11,939 nt of DNA from Bacteroidota bacterium. GTDB taxonomy: Bacteria > Bacteroidota > Bacteroidia > Chitinophagales > Chitinophagaceae. Position 1 is the first letter of the stretch. Every line of letters starts with the position of its first letter. The stretch lies in assembly GCA_023436685.1 (NCBI GenBank), contig JAEZIL010000286.1:1-11939 (forward strand), given 5' to 3'. Position numbers and translations under genes: made by a program. The notes beneath the pieces were generated by a model. That model did no database searches. It saw nothing but the letters and a program-made list of their open reading frames with translations, and was not told where the DNA came from. This document shows, in pieces, positions 1 to 6,801 of the stretch.

Positions 1-1
1 C

Positions 2-745
2 AACAGGCTAAACCAAAACCTTTCCATACAGAAACTTTTTAGCAATAATGGAGAAATAGAAACACAGGCATGGGCCACAGCAGTGAGTACTTTATTGAAC
101 CCTGTGTATAGTGATGAAACCGATGACGAGGCCAGGCAGCCTGTATATGCCGCCAAATTTTACAATCAGGTAGGTCAACATCCATTAGCTATAAAACAAT
201 TGCTACCGGTTATAGGAAATTTCGAGAATGATGCGGAAGCGCAACAGACATTAGGCGATCTGTACATGAATTATGCACGGTCATCGAGCGACCCTAAAGT
301 GCAGAAGTCCAGGTTGGATAGTTCATTCAATTATCTATCTAACGCTGAAGAAATAGATGACAACCTGGAAGGTGTATATAACTCGCTGGGAAACTGGTAT
401 GTAGCTACAGGCAACTATCCTAAAGCCCAGCAAGCATTTAAAAAAAGTATACGGAAAAAAGCAGACGACGATTATGCCTACTATATGCTGGGCATGAGCC
501 ACCGCATGGTATGGCTGAATACGAAGGAGGAAGAGGAGCGGGACGCTATGGTAAAAGCACTGAAGCGGGCAAACAAACTAAACCCGGCTAATACCAAAGC
601 TAAACTGTACCTGGCAGAAGGAGAAATGGATAGTAAAAAAGACGAGGCAATAGTCTACTTGAAAAAAGCCATAGCAGCAGGTGATGTGTGGGATACAGAA
701 GAAACAAAGCTGCTAAACAGCCTGAAAGCAAAGGCGGAACTATAG
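2..745 (+). CDS. TPR-repeat protein, 5'-truncated by the window edge
   Basis: The frame is open from base 2 to the stop at 743-745, giving 247 visible residues. A GTG at 83 could serve as a start, but the 27 codons before it contain no stop and read as plausible protein (NRLNQNLSIQKLFS...). It also has no ribosome-binding signal. I therefore think the true start lies left of the window. Counted from the first visible codon, the clearest tetratricopeptide unit is at about 124-157 (YNSLGNWYVATGNYPKAQQA). Weaker helical repeats lie at about 78-115 and 158-230, the last ending in a DEAIVYLKKAIAAG motif. TPRs are protein-protein interaction scaffolds. No enzyme domain, signal peptide or membrane segment is visible in this part, so the function is unknown. 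The next gene follows about 50 nt later on the same strand. TPR fold fairly sure; role unassigned. Confidence 0.75.
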   Translation, partial: NRLNQNLSIQKLFSNNGEIETQAWATAVSTLLNPVYSDETDDEARQPVYAAKFYNQVGQHPLAIKQLLPVIGNFENDAEAQQTLGDLYMNYARSSSDPKVQKSRLDSSFNYLSNAEEIDDNLEGVYNSLGNWYVATGNYPKAQQAFKKSIRKKADDDYAYYMLGMSHRMVWLNTKEEEERDAMVKALKRANKLNPANTKAKLYLAEGEMDSKKDEAIVYLKKAIAAGDVWDTEETKLLNSLKAKAEL

Positions 746-771
746 GTTAGTAGCTTGAATTTTTAGTTAGA

Positions 772-779
772 TAATATTG
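772..779 (+). promoter_or_regulatory. Possible -7 promoter box before dgt
   Basis: TAATATTG matches the Bacteroidota -7 consensus TAnnTTTG with one mismatch and lies 15 nt before the preferred dgt start at 795. The nearest TTG upstream (755-757) is only 14 nt away, short of the usual ~19, so the -33 element is not supported. Weak call. Confidence 0.2.
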
Positions 780-794
780 TCGCATTTTTACGGA

Positions 795-2186
795 ATGAAA
801 TGGCAAAGCCTATATAGTGCGAGGCGTACGGGACAACCGGCAAACAAGAAATATAGTAGCGACGAGCAGAGAAGTCAGTATTTGGTGGACTACGACCGCA
901 TTATATTCTCTTCGGCATTCCGCAGGTTGCAGAATAAGACTCAGGTTTTCCCCTTACCCGGTGCTGTATTTGTGCATAACAGGCTTACCCATAGTTTGGA
1001 AGTTGCCTCGGTAGGCCGCTCTTTAGGTAAAGCTGTAGGCGATATGATCGCTAAGAGATATCCTGATGAAGGAGAGCAATTCACCGAGTTTTATAAGTAC
1101 GAATTACCATCGGTAATAGCAGCAGCTTGCCTGGCTCATGATATTGGTAACCCGCCATTCGGCCATTCGGGTGAGGATGCAATACGCACCTATTTCACAG
1201 GATTGGACGAACCCACTAAAGAAATCATTCACAAAGCCCTTAATGATAACCAGCTAAAAGATTTTGAGCGATTTGAAGGTAACTCGAATGCGTTGCGTTT
1301 GTTGACGGAAAAGTTTAATGAACAAGAAGAAACAACTTTCAGGCTTACCTATGCAACAATAGCATCTATCGTAAAATATCCTTGTTCCTCTACTGAAGGC
1401 TTCGATAAAAGCACAGGGCTGATAGCTACAAAGAAATCAGGATTTTTTGATAGTGAACTAGAGACATACAGATCGATAGCGGAAGAATTGGGCATACCTA
1501 AGAAAGAAGGGTACAAGAATGTATATGCGCGCCATCCGTTTGTATATCTTACGGAAGCGGCAGATGATATCTGCTACCGAGTGATAGACCTGGAAGATGC
1601 ACACAGGCTGCATATAGTACCCCTGCAGGTTATCAAAGACCTGTTTTACCCATTCTTTCCAAATGAAGAAGGATATGGTAGCCGCAGCTATATAGAAAGC
1701 AAAGTTGAGAACCTGGTAGATGATAACCAGAAAGTACAGTACATACGTGCTGTGTGGATAGGGTTGATGGTGGGCAAACTATCTAAAATATTCATGGAAC
1801 AGGAAGAGGCTTTGCTGAATGGCACGCTGGAGAAAGACCTGCTGAAATGCCTGCCGGAGCATGAGCAGAAACTGATAGACAAAATCAATGAATATTCTAC
1901 TAAGTATATCTATAACTACAAATCAGTAGTAGAGATAGAAATAGCTGGTTATAATGTGATAGGCGGATTGTTGAAGGAATTTGTACACGCAGTACTTTAT
2001 CCCCACGAAACAAAATCGAAGAAGATAATCAGGCTGGTGTCAAAGCAATTCACCATAACGCAGAAAGAAGAAGATATCTATAAAGATATACAGGCGGTAG
2101 TAGATTTTATATCGGGTATGACCGACCTGTATGCCATAGACCTGTACCGTAAAATAACCGGAATCACTATACCCGAAATAAGATAA
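795..2186 (+). CDS. dgt: Deoxyguanosinetriphosphate triphosphohydrolase (dGTPase), HD superfamily
   Basis: Hydrolyses dGTP to deoxyguanosine and triphosphate, affecting dNTP pools in the cytoplasm. The N-terminal part carries the family signature RRLQNKTQVFPLPG followed by RLTHSLEVASVGRSLG. The metal-binding histidine is H66, the HD pair H115-D116 lies in LAHDIGNPPFGHSGE, and the later aspartates are in EAADDICY (D257/D258). RFEGNSNALRLL at about 159-170 is the conserved nucleotide-site region. All HD-domain ligands are present, and 463 aa fits the Bacteroidota type. The frame extends to a TTG at 777. I prefer the ATG at 795 because family members begin with a Met-x-Trp-type sequence (here MKWQSLYSARR) and 777 falls in a possible promoter box. 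A QueA-like gene follows after 3 nt, suggesting co-transcription. Known members act on dGTP; other dNTPs are possible substrates. Confidence 0.93.
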   Translation: MKWQSLYSARRTGQPANKKYSSDEQRSQYLVDYDRIIFSSAFRRLQNKTQVFPLPGAVFVHNRLTHSLEVASVGRSLGKAVGDMIAKRYPDEGEQFTEFYKYELPSVIAAACLAHDIGNPPFGHSGEDAIRTYFTGLDEPTKEIIHKALNDNQLKDFERFEGNSNALRLLTEKFNEQEETTFRLTYATIASIVKYPCSSTEGFDKSTGLIATKKSGFFDSELETYRSIAEELGIPKKEGYKNVYARHPFVYLTEAADDICYRVIDLEDAHRLHIVPLQVIKDLFYPFFPNEEGYGSRSYIESKVENLVDDNQKVQYIRAVWIGLMVGKLSKIFMEQEEALLNGTLEKDLLKCLPEHEQKLIDKINEYSTKYIYNYKSVVEIEIAGYNVIGGLLKEFVHAVLYPHETKSKKIIRLVSKQFTITQKEEDIYKDIQAVVDFISGMTDLYAIDLYRKITGITIPEIR

Positions 2187-2189
2187 GCC

Positions 2190-3404
2190 ATGCATCCGCG
2201 TAACCTGAGAATAGAAGAGTTTACATATGACCTGCCCGATGAGCGGATAGCTAAATATCCTTTGCAGGAAAGAGATACTTCGAAGCTATTGGTATACCGT
2301 AATGACGACATTAAAGACGATCAATACAGGAACATAGCACAGTATATACCTGAGGGAACATTATTAGTATTTAACCAAACCAAAGTAGTGAACGCCCGCC
2401 TGCTATTTAAAAAAGAGACAGGCGGCGTAATAGAAGTATTTTGCCTGGAGCCGCATAGCCAGTATGCAGATATACAAACAGCCATGCTGCAACGTAGCGA
2501 AGTACTGTGGCAATGCATGATAGGTGGTGCCAGCAAATGGAAGCATGGTATGGTGCTTACCATTCAACATAGGGCGCCTGATTTTATATTGCGTGCGCAA
2601 ATTGTGGACAGGCAACCCGGTGTGTTTACAATGGAGCTGAAATGGGATAATGAAATGAGTTTTGCGGAAGTGCTTCATTATATAGGCAAAGTACCACTAC
2701 CACCCTACCTGCACCGCGACGCAGAAGTTAGAGATGAAGAGACTTACCAAACCATATACGCCAAAGAAGAAGGAAGCGTAGCAGCGCCTACTGCCGGCCT
2801 GCATTTTACCGATGCAATCTTTAAAAGTATAAAGGAGAAAGGCATAATCACCGATTTTGTTACACTTCATGTAGGAGCTGGAACGTTCAAACCCGTGAAA
2901 GCCGAAACCATGGCGGAGCATGATATGCATTCGGAATGGATAGATGTAACCGTTGAGACAATCGAAAACATAATCCGCCATTTGGATACGGGTGTGATAC
3001 CTGTAGGTACCACCAGTATGCGTACGCTGGAAAGCCTGTACTGGATAGGAGCTAAACTCTTGCAACATATTGCACCCGAAGCCGGTAGCATAGCGGTGAG
3101 TCAATGGGATCCATATGAGCTAAAAACTGATGTACTACCACTACAAGCATTAAAAGCTTTGATGAACTATTTGTTACAGACAAACCAACACCGATTGCTG
3201 GTACGTACACAGATAATGATAGCCCCCGGCTACGAATTTAAAATAGCCAAAGGGCTGGTTACAAATTTTCATCAGCCACAGTCAACACTGTTGCTGTTGG
3301 TATCTGCATTTACCAAAGGCAACTGGCGTAAAGTATACGACCATGCGCTGGCAAATAATTACCGCTTCCTTAGCTATGGCGATGGTTGCCTGCTGCTGCC
3401 ATAG
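2190..3404 (+). CDS. queA: QueA-like S-adenosylmethionine:tRNA ribosyltransferase-isomerase, long form
   Basis: QueA transfers and isomerises the ribosyl moiety of S-adenosylmethionine onto preQ1-modified tRNA, giving epoxyqueuosine at wobble position 34 of GUN-anticodon tRNAs. Family motifs run in order: FNQTKVVNARL (61-71), KVPLPPYL (167-174), YAKEEGSVAAPTAGLHFT (190-207), HVGAGTFKPV (227-236), GTTSMRTLES (273-282), TNFHQPQSTLLLLVSAF (358-374) and YRFLSYGD (391-398). At 404 aa it is about 50 residues longer than E. coli QueA (356 aa). Much of the extra length lies between the GTTSMRTLES and TNFHQPQS blocks (about 283-345), and the C-terminus reads GCLLLP. This is the long variant I know from Bacteroidota, many of which also encode a canonical short QueA, so its exact tRNA role is less certain than its family. 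It starts 3 nt after the dgt stop without a Shine-Dalgarno sequence. Confidence 0.88.
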   Translation: MHPRNLRIEEFTYDLPDERIAKYPLQERDTSKLLVYRNDDIKDDQYRNIAQYIPEGTLLVFNQTKVVNARLLFKKETGGVIEVFCLEPHSQYADIQTAMLQRSEVLWQCMIGGASKWKHGMVLTIQHRAPDFILRAQIVDRQPGVFTMELKWDNEMSFAEVLHYIGKVPLPPYLHRDAEVRDEETYQTIYAKEEGSVAAPTAGLHFTDAIFKSIKEKGIITDFVTLHVGAGTFKPVKAETMAEHDMHSEWIDVTVETIENIIRHLDTGVIPVGTTSMRTLESLYWIGAKLLQHIAPEAGSIAVSQWDPYELKTDVLPLQALKALMNYLLQTNQHRLLVRTQIMIAPGYEFKIAKGLVTNFHQPQSTLLLLVSAFTKGNWRKVYDHALANNYRFLSYGDGCLLLP

Positions 3405-3440
3405 AATGCAGGTTTTACTCCAACATTAATAAATAGTTAC

Positions 3441-3460
3441 ATCTGCTGCTTACAGCAGGT
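3441..3460. repeat. Short inverted repeat between queA-like gene and nadC
   Basis: CTGCTG (3443-3448), loop CTTA, CAGCAG (3453-3458) is a perfect 6-bp stem with a 4-nt loop. It can be extended by a G-U and an A-T pair. It could weakly terminate the upstream transcript, but no T-run follows. It also sits where the -33 region of the putative nadC promoter would lie, so an operator role is equally possible. Confidence 0.35.
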
Positions 3461-3466
3461 ATTTAG

Positions 3467-3474
3467 TAGCTTTG
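3467..3474 (+). promoter_or_regulatory. Putative nadC promoter, -7 box
   Basis: TAGCTTTG is a perfect match to the Bacteroidota -7 consensus TAnnTTTG, 20 nt before the nadC start codon. Transcription would begin near 3480, leaving a leader of about 15 nt. No good TTTG is present at the -33 position, where the CTGCTG/CAGCAG inverted repeat lies. Confidence 0.45.
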
Positions 3475-3494
3475 CTGCCATTAATACATAATAG

Positions 3495-4334
3495 GTGACC
3501 ACACAAGAGTTTATAGCAGCTGCATTGAAAGAAGACATTGGCCCCGGCGACTATTCAACACTGGCAGCCATAGATAAAGAGGCGCAAGGTAAAGCAGTAT
3601 TAAAAGTAAAGGAAGCAGGTATATTGGCAGGTGTTGCTCTGGCCGAAGAGATATTCTATTTTCTGGAGCCGGACGCACAGTTCACCATCTACAAAAACGA
3701 TGGAGACAAGGTGCAGGTAGGTGATATAGCTTTTGAAGTGTCGGCAAAGGTGCATACCATATTGCAGGCGGAGCGGCTAACGCTAAACTGCATGCAGCGC
3801 ATGAGTGGGATAGCTACACTAACCAATGTGTACGTAGAAAAGATTAAGCAATATTCAACTAAAATACTGGATACCCGTAAGACCACGCCTTTATTTCGTT
3901 TTTACGAAAAAGAAGCGGTGCGCATAGGTGGTGGCGTAAACCACCGCATGGGGCTGTACGATATGGTGATGCTGAAAGACAACCACATAGATTTTTGTGG
4001 TGGCATAGAAAAGGCAATACAGCGTACACAGGAGTACCTGAAACAAAACCACCTTGATTTGCAAATTGAAGTAGAGACCCGAAATATTGAAGATGTCAAA
4101 AAGGTGCTTTCTGTAGGTGGTGTACACCGTATAATGCTGGACAATTACAAACCCGAGGATATAAAAGAAGCGGTTCAACTGATTGACGGTAAATATGAAA
4201 CCGAAGCATCGGGGGGTATTAACCTAGGAAATATTGAAGAATATGCCAGGCAAGGTGTTACCTATATTTCGGTAGGCGCTATCATACATCATGCGGTTAG
4301 CATGGACCTAAGCCTGAAAGCAGACCTGGCATGA
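3495..4334 (+). CDS. nadC: Nicotinate-nucleotide diphosphorylase (quinolinate phosphoribosyltransferase)
   Basis: Converts quinolinate and PRPP to nicotinate mononucleotide, CO2 and pyrophosphate in de novo NAD synthesis. At 279 aa it has the family's normal length. Substrate-site elements are R94 in ERLTLN, the DTRKT motif (126-130), H150-R151 in GGGVNHRMGLYD, K161 in MLKDNH, E192/E194 in IEVETRN, D216 in IMLDN and the phosphate-binding loops ASGGIN (238-243) and SVGAIIHH (259-266). These correspond to the Arg/Lys/His/Glu/Asp set of characterised NadC enzymes. The start is GTG at 3495: the codon immediately upstream (3492-3494) is an in-frame TAG, so no earlier start exists, and the protein begins where the family begins (MTTQEFIAAALKEDIG). 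The lipid kinase gene overlaps its stop by 4 nt. No nadA or nadB is in the window, so they must be elsewhere. Confidence 0.95.
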   Translation: MTTQEFIAAALKEDIGPGDYSTLAAIDKEAQGKAVLKVKEAGILAGVALAEEIFYFLEPDAQFTIYKNDGDKVQVGDIAFEVSAKVHTILQAERLTLNCMQRMSGIATLTNVYVEKIKQYSTKILDTRKTTPLFRFYEKEAVRIGGGVNHRMGLYDMVMLKDNHIDFCGGIEKAIQRTQEYLKQNHLDLQIEVETRNIEDVKKVLSVGGVHRIMLDNYKPEDIKEAVQLIDGKYETEASGGINLGNIEEYARQGVTYISVGAIIHHAVSMDLSLKADLA

Positions 4335-5209
4335 ACAAGAAACATTTAGTGTTCATCATCAACCCGAAATCGGGTGTTGATAGGCAGAAGGCCATACAGG
4401 CAGCTATAAATAGTACGCTTGACCAACAGCAATACAGCTACGAAATTATACATACCCAATATGCAAAGCACGGTACCGAGCTTGCTAAAGACGCTGCGGA
4501 GAAAGGGGCTTATGCTGTTGTAGCTGTAGGTGGCGATGGATCGGTGAACGACATAGTGGCCGGTTTGCTGAATACCGATACTGCATTGGCTATCATCCCC
4601 AAAGGTTCGGGTAATGGTATGGCACGCACCATGCAGATACCATTGAAGGAAATAGAAGCGATAGAAGTTATCAACAAAGGCAATAGCATTAAGATGGATA
4701 TAGGCTTTGCTAATGGCAAGCCGTTCATAAGTAATGCCGGTGTAGCTTTCGATGCCTTGATATCGAAGAAATTTGCTAAAAGCGTACGCCGCGGGTTTGC
4801 TATGTACAGCTGGCTGGTAACCAAACATATGTGGACCTATAACGAATGGGACTGGCATATAACCATCGATGGCAAACAGATAAAAGAAAAAGCATTCATC
4901 ATTAGCGTTGCTAATGGTAAACAATTTGGTTACAACTTCCAGATAGCACCTCAAGCCGACTATACGGATGGTATCTTCAATGTTATTATTATCCGAAAAT
5001 TTCCAAAGATATTGGGAGGATTGCTGGTGCTTCGTGCTATGAATGGTACTATAACCGGTAGTCCGTATGTAAAACAATACACGGGCAGGGAAATAACTAT
5101 CTCGCATCCTGAATTAAAATTGATGCAGACTGATGGCGACGCACACCCGTGCGAGAATAAAATACATTTCCACATAGAGATGGGCCTGCAGAAAGTGCTA
5201 GTGCCTTAA
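4331..5209 (+). CDS. Diacylglycerol/sphingosine kinase-like lipid kinase (YegS/DgkB superfamily)
   Basis: ATP-dependent kinase of the DAGK catalytic family, expected to phosphorylate a lipid alcohol such as diacylglycerol, a sphingoid base or a related membrane lipid. Visible motifs are IINPKSG (9-15), the nucleotide-binding glycine motif VAVGGDGSVNDIV (64-76, Ser in place of the common Thr), IIPKGSGNGMART (88-100), YTDGIFNVIII (211-221) with the conserved Asp-Gly, and QTDGD (266-270) in the C-terminal beta domain where DGE is more usual. The 292-aa length is typical of bacterial soluble or membrane-associated members. The ATG overlaps the nadC stop as ATGA, implying translational coupling. 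The true substrate cannot be read from sequence. Sphingolipids occur in many Bacteroidota, so a sphingosine-type substrate is a reasonable alternative to diacylglycerol. It ends tail-to-tail with the acyltransferase on the other strand. Confidence 0.88.
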   Translation: MNKKHLVFIINPKSGVDRQKAIQAAINSTLDQQQYSYEIIHTQYAKHGTELAKDAAEKGAYAVVAVGGDGSVNDIVAGLLNTDTALAIIPKGSGNGMARTMQIPLKEIEAIEVINKGNSIKMDIGFANGKPFISNAGVAFDALISKKFAKSVRRGFAMYSWLVTKHMWTYNEWDWHITIDGKQIKEKAFIISVANGKQFGYNFQIAPQADYTDGIFNVIIIRKFPKILGGLLVLRAMNGTITGSPYVKQYTGREITISHPELKLMQTDGDAHPCENKIHFHIEMGLQKVLVP

Positions 5210-5220
5210 GAGGCGCTTTT
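5200..5220 (+). terminator. Possible hairpin terminator at convergent gene ends
   Basis: GTGCCT (5201-5206), loop TAAG, AGGCGC (5211-5216) pairs with one G-U and extends by an A-T pair (5200/5217). TTTT at 5217-5220 follows. The hairpin overlaps the stop codons of both convergent genes. An alternative fold pairs AAAGTGC (5192-5198) with GCGCTTT (5213-5219). The T-run is short, so termination strength is uncertain; on the minus strand the tail is poorer. Confidence 0.35.
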
Positions 5221-6063
5221 GCTATACTTCCACCTTCGGTGCGACCATAGCCAGTTCTCGGGCTGGTTTTCTATTTGCTGTTCCATAAACTGCACATAGC
5301 GCTGTGTTATCTCGCCCTCGGCAGTAGATGCTGCGTTGTCGGTCAGCAATTCCAGATGAACGTAATAGTAACCACGTTTCACTTTTTTGATGCCTGCAAA
5401 TACTACAGCCGCATTGGCCCTGCGAGCCAGTTGTTCAGGGCCTTTAAAGAATGGGGCGTCACGGTGCATGAATGATACCCAGGCAGCGTGCTTTATATCC
5501 GAGGGGTTTTGATCGGCAATGAGCCCAACTATATAACGCATACCCTGCAGGCGCTGCATAGCTTTTTTAGCCTTCATAGATATAAGCCATGCACCACTAC
5601 GCGTACGCAGGTGTTGCATTAGCCTATCGAAGCCTGTATTATTAAAAGGCATATAGAAACCGGCAAATTGCTGTTGTACATTATATTGACAGGCTACATT
5701 AGCCCATTCCCAATTGTAGGTGTGGCCTAGCAAAGCATAGGTATCTTTACCCTCCTCGTATAATTTGTGAAATACTTCCCAGTTGCCCGGAATACGGCGG
5801 TTGAGTTGTTTTTTAGAGATGGTGAGTAGCTTTAAGGTTTCCACCCACTGGTCGCAAAAGTTATGATAGAATTTTTTGCAGATAGTCTTTAACTCTTCAT
5901 TGCTTTTATGGGGGAAAGCGTTCTGTAAATTCTCTCGTACTACTTTCTTGCGATAAGGAGTTAGGTAATAAATAATGAAATAAGTAAGATCGGCCAGCAG
6001 GTATAGCACACGTAGCGGTAGCAAAGCCAGTGGATATAGCAATATGAGTAAGACGTAATACAA
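5206..6063 (-). CDS. LpxL/HtrB-like lysophospholipid (lipid A) acyltransferase
   Basis: Inner-membrane acyltransferase of the bacterial lipid A biosynthesis family, expected to add a secondary acyl chain to a lipid A precursor or related lipid. An N-terminal hydrophobic segment (about 2-35, LLILLYPLALLPLRVLYLL) anchors it. Y37-RKKVVRENLQNAFP-H52 is the family N-terminal signature. The catalytic HX4E motif is H114-TYNW-E119. LIADQNP (181-187), PFFKGPEQLARR (204-215) and PENWLWSHRRWK (268-279) are further conserved blocks. The start is TTG at 6063-6061: an in-frame TAG lies only three codons upstream (6072-6070), no ATG occurs before residue 138, and the hydrophobic N-terminus matches the family. 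It lies 10 nt downstream of the carbonic anhydrase stop, so the two are probably one transcript. Exact acyl donor and acceptor are not deducible. Confidence 0.87.
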   Translation of the reverse strand: MYYVLLILLYPLALLPLRVLYLLADLTYFIIYYLTPYRKKVVRENLQNAFPHKSNEELKTICKKFYHNFCDQWVETLKLLTISKKQLNRRIPGNWEVFHKLYEEGKDTYALLGHTYNWEWANVACQYNVQQQFAGFYMPFNNTGFDRLMQHLRTRSGAWLISMKAKKAMQRLQGMRYIVGLIADQNPSDIKHAAWVSFMHRDAPFFKGPEQLARRANAAVVFAGIKKVKRGYYYVHLELLTDNAASTAEGEITQRYVQFMEQQIENQPENWLWSHRRWKYSKSAS

Positions 6064-6073
6064 AACTGGCTAA

Positions 6074-6718
6074 TTATATTTCGGGGCCCATAAGATTGTA
6101 TATCTTTTGGATATCCTTCAGTATTTTATCGAAGTCGATGTTGAGGTCTTTCAGCATGCCAGTTTGCAGGTTAAACACCCAACCATGTACGGTAGGGTAT
6201 TTATTATCCAGGTAAGACTTCTGTACTACTGCTGTTTTTATAACGTTCACGCACTGTTCCTGTACGTTCAGTTCTACCAGTCTGTTGTATCGTTCATGGT
6301 CGTCCTTAATGCCATCCAGCTCATCCTGGTGCAGGCGGTACACATCTCGTATGTTGCGCAACCACGGGTTCAGCAGGCCCATGTCTTTCGGTGTCATAGC
6401 AGCTTTTACCCCGCCACAGTTGTAGTGGCCACAAACTATTATATGCTTCACGCTCAGGTGTGCTACTGCGTAGTTCAATACTGACATTACATTCAGGTCA
6501 ATATTATTAACCAGGTTGGCTATGTTGCGATGCACGAATACGTCGCCGGGTGCCAGGCCCATTATTTCGTTTGCAGGCACGCGGCTGTCGGAGCAGCCTA
6601 TGTACAGATAATTCGGTTGCTGGTCGGCGGAGAGCTTTTTCAGGAAATCGGCATCTTTCGCCTGGTTATCAGCCACCCATTTTTTATTGTTCTCGAATAT
6701 CTCACTATATGTAGCCAT
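6074..6718 (-). CDS. can: Beta-class carbonic anhydrase
   Basis: Interconverts CO2 and bicarbonate in the cytoplasm, supplying bicarbonate to carboxylases. Zinc ligands are C42, H98 and C101, with the D44-R46 dyad in CSDSRVP, at the same positions as in E. coli Can. HRNIANLV (63-70), SVLNYAVAHL (79-88), CGHYNCGGVKAA (96-107) and LVELNVQEQ complete the family pattern. At 214 aa it is the normal length for the single-domain enzyme, with no signal peptide. It is first in a probable two-gene unit with the acyltransferase. Carbonic anhydrase feeds acetyl-CoA carboxylase and hence fatty acid synthesis, which would give the pairing a loose metabolic logic, but that link is inference. A perfect -7 box lies 18 nt upstream of its ATG. 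Confidence 0.96.
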   Translation of the reverse strand: MATYSEIFENNKKWVADNQAKDADFLKKLSADQQPNYLYIGCSDSRVPANEIMGLAPGDVFVHRNIANLVNNIDLNVMSVLNYAVAHLSVKHIIVCGHYNCGGVKAAMTPKDMGLLNPWLRNIRDVYRLHQDELDGIKDDHERYNRLVELNVQEQCVNVIKTAVVQKSYLDNKYPTVHGWVFNLQTGMLKDLNIDFDKILKDIQKIYNLMGPEI

Positions 6719-6735
6719 AATACAAAGATTATATT

Positions 6736-6743
6736 CAAAGCTA
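6736..6743 (-). promoter_or_regulatory. Putative carbonic anhydrase promoter, -7 box
   Basis: On the minus strand this reads TAGCTTTG, a perfect TAnnTTTG match identical to the box before nadC. It ends 17 nt before the ATG, predicting a leader of about 10-13 nt. No TTTG is found at the expected -33 position, which instead falls within the inverted repeat at 6759-6775. Confidence 0.5.
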
Positions 6744-6751
6744 AATAAACA

Positions 6752-6782
6752 TTTCTTAAACGGTCGATAACCGTTAATTTTA
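6752..6782 (+). promoter_or_regulatory. Putative promoter of the FAH-3HCDH operon
   Basis: TTTC (6752-6755, one mismatch to the -33 TTTG) is followed after exactly 19 nt by TAATTTTA (6775-6782, one mismatch to TAnnTTTG). The predicted transcription start near 6789 leaves a leader of about 13 nt before the ATG at 6802. Spacing fits the Bacteroidota consensus; each box is imperfect. Confidence 0.35.
6759..6775. repeat. Operator-like 6-5-6 inverted repeat between divergent genes
   Basis: AACGGT, spacer CGATA, ACCGTT form a perfect 6-bp dyad. It fills the spacer between the -33 and -7 boxes of the rightward promoter and overlaps the -33 region of the leftward carbonic anhydrase promoter. A bound dimeric regulator could affect both directions. 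No regulator gene is adjacent. Confidence 0.4.
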
Positions 6783-6801
6783 CGCCCTCAAATAATGTAA
6801 T

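Noticed and set aside
2697..3104. 135-codon open frame on the minus strand
   Set aside because: Antisense to conserved QueA motifs; no start context and no similarity I recognise.
4346..5107. 253-codon open frame on the minus strand
   Set aside because: It lies wholly antisense to the lipid kinase gene, is rich in Tyr, Cys and His as mirror frames here tend to be, and shows no recognisable motif.
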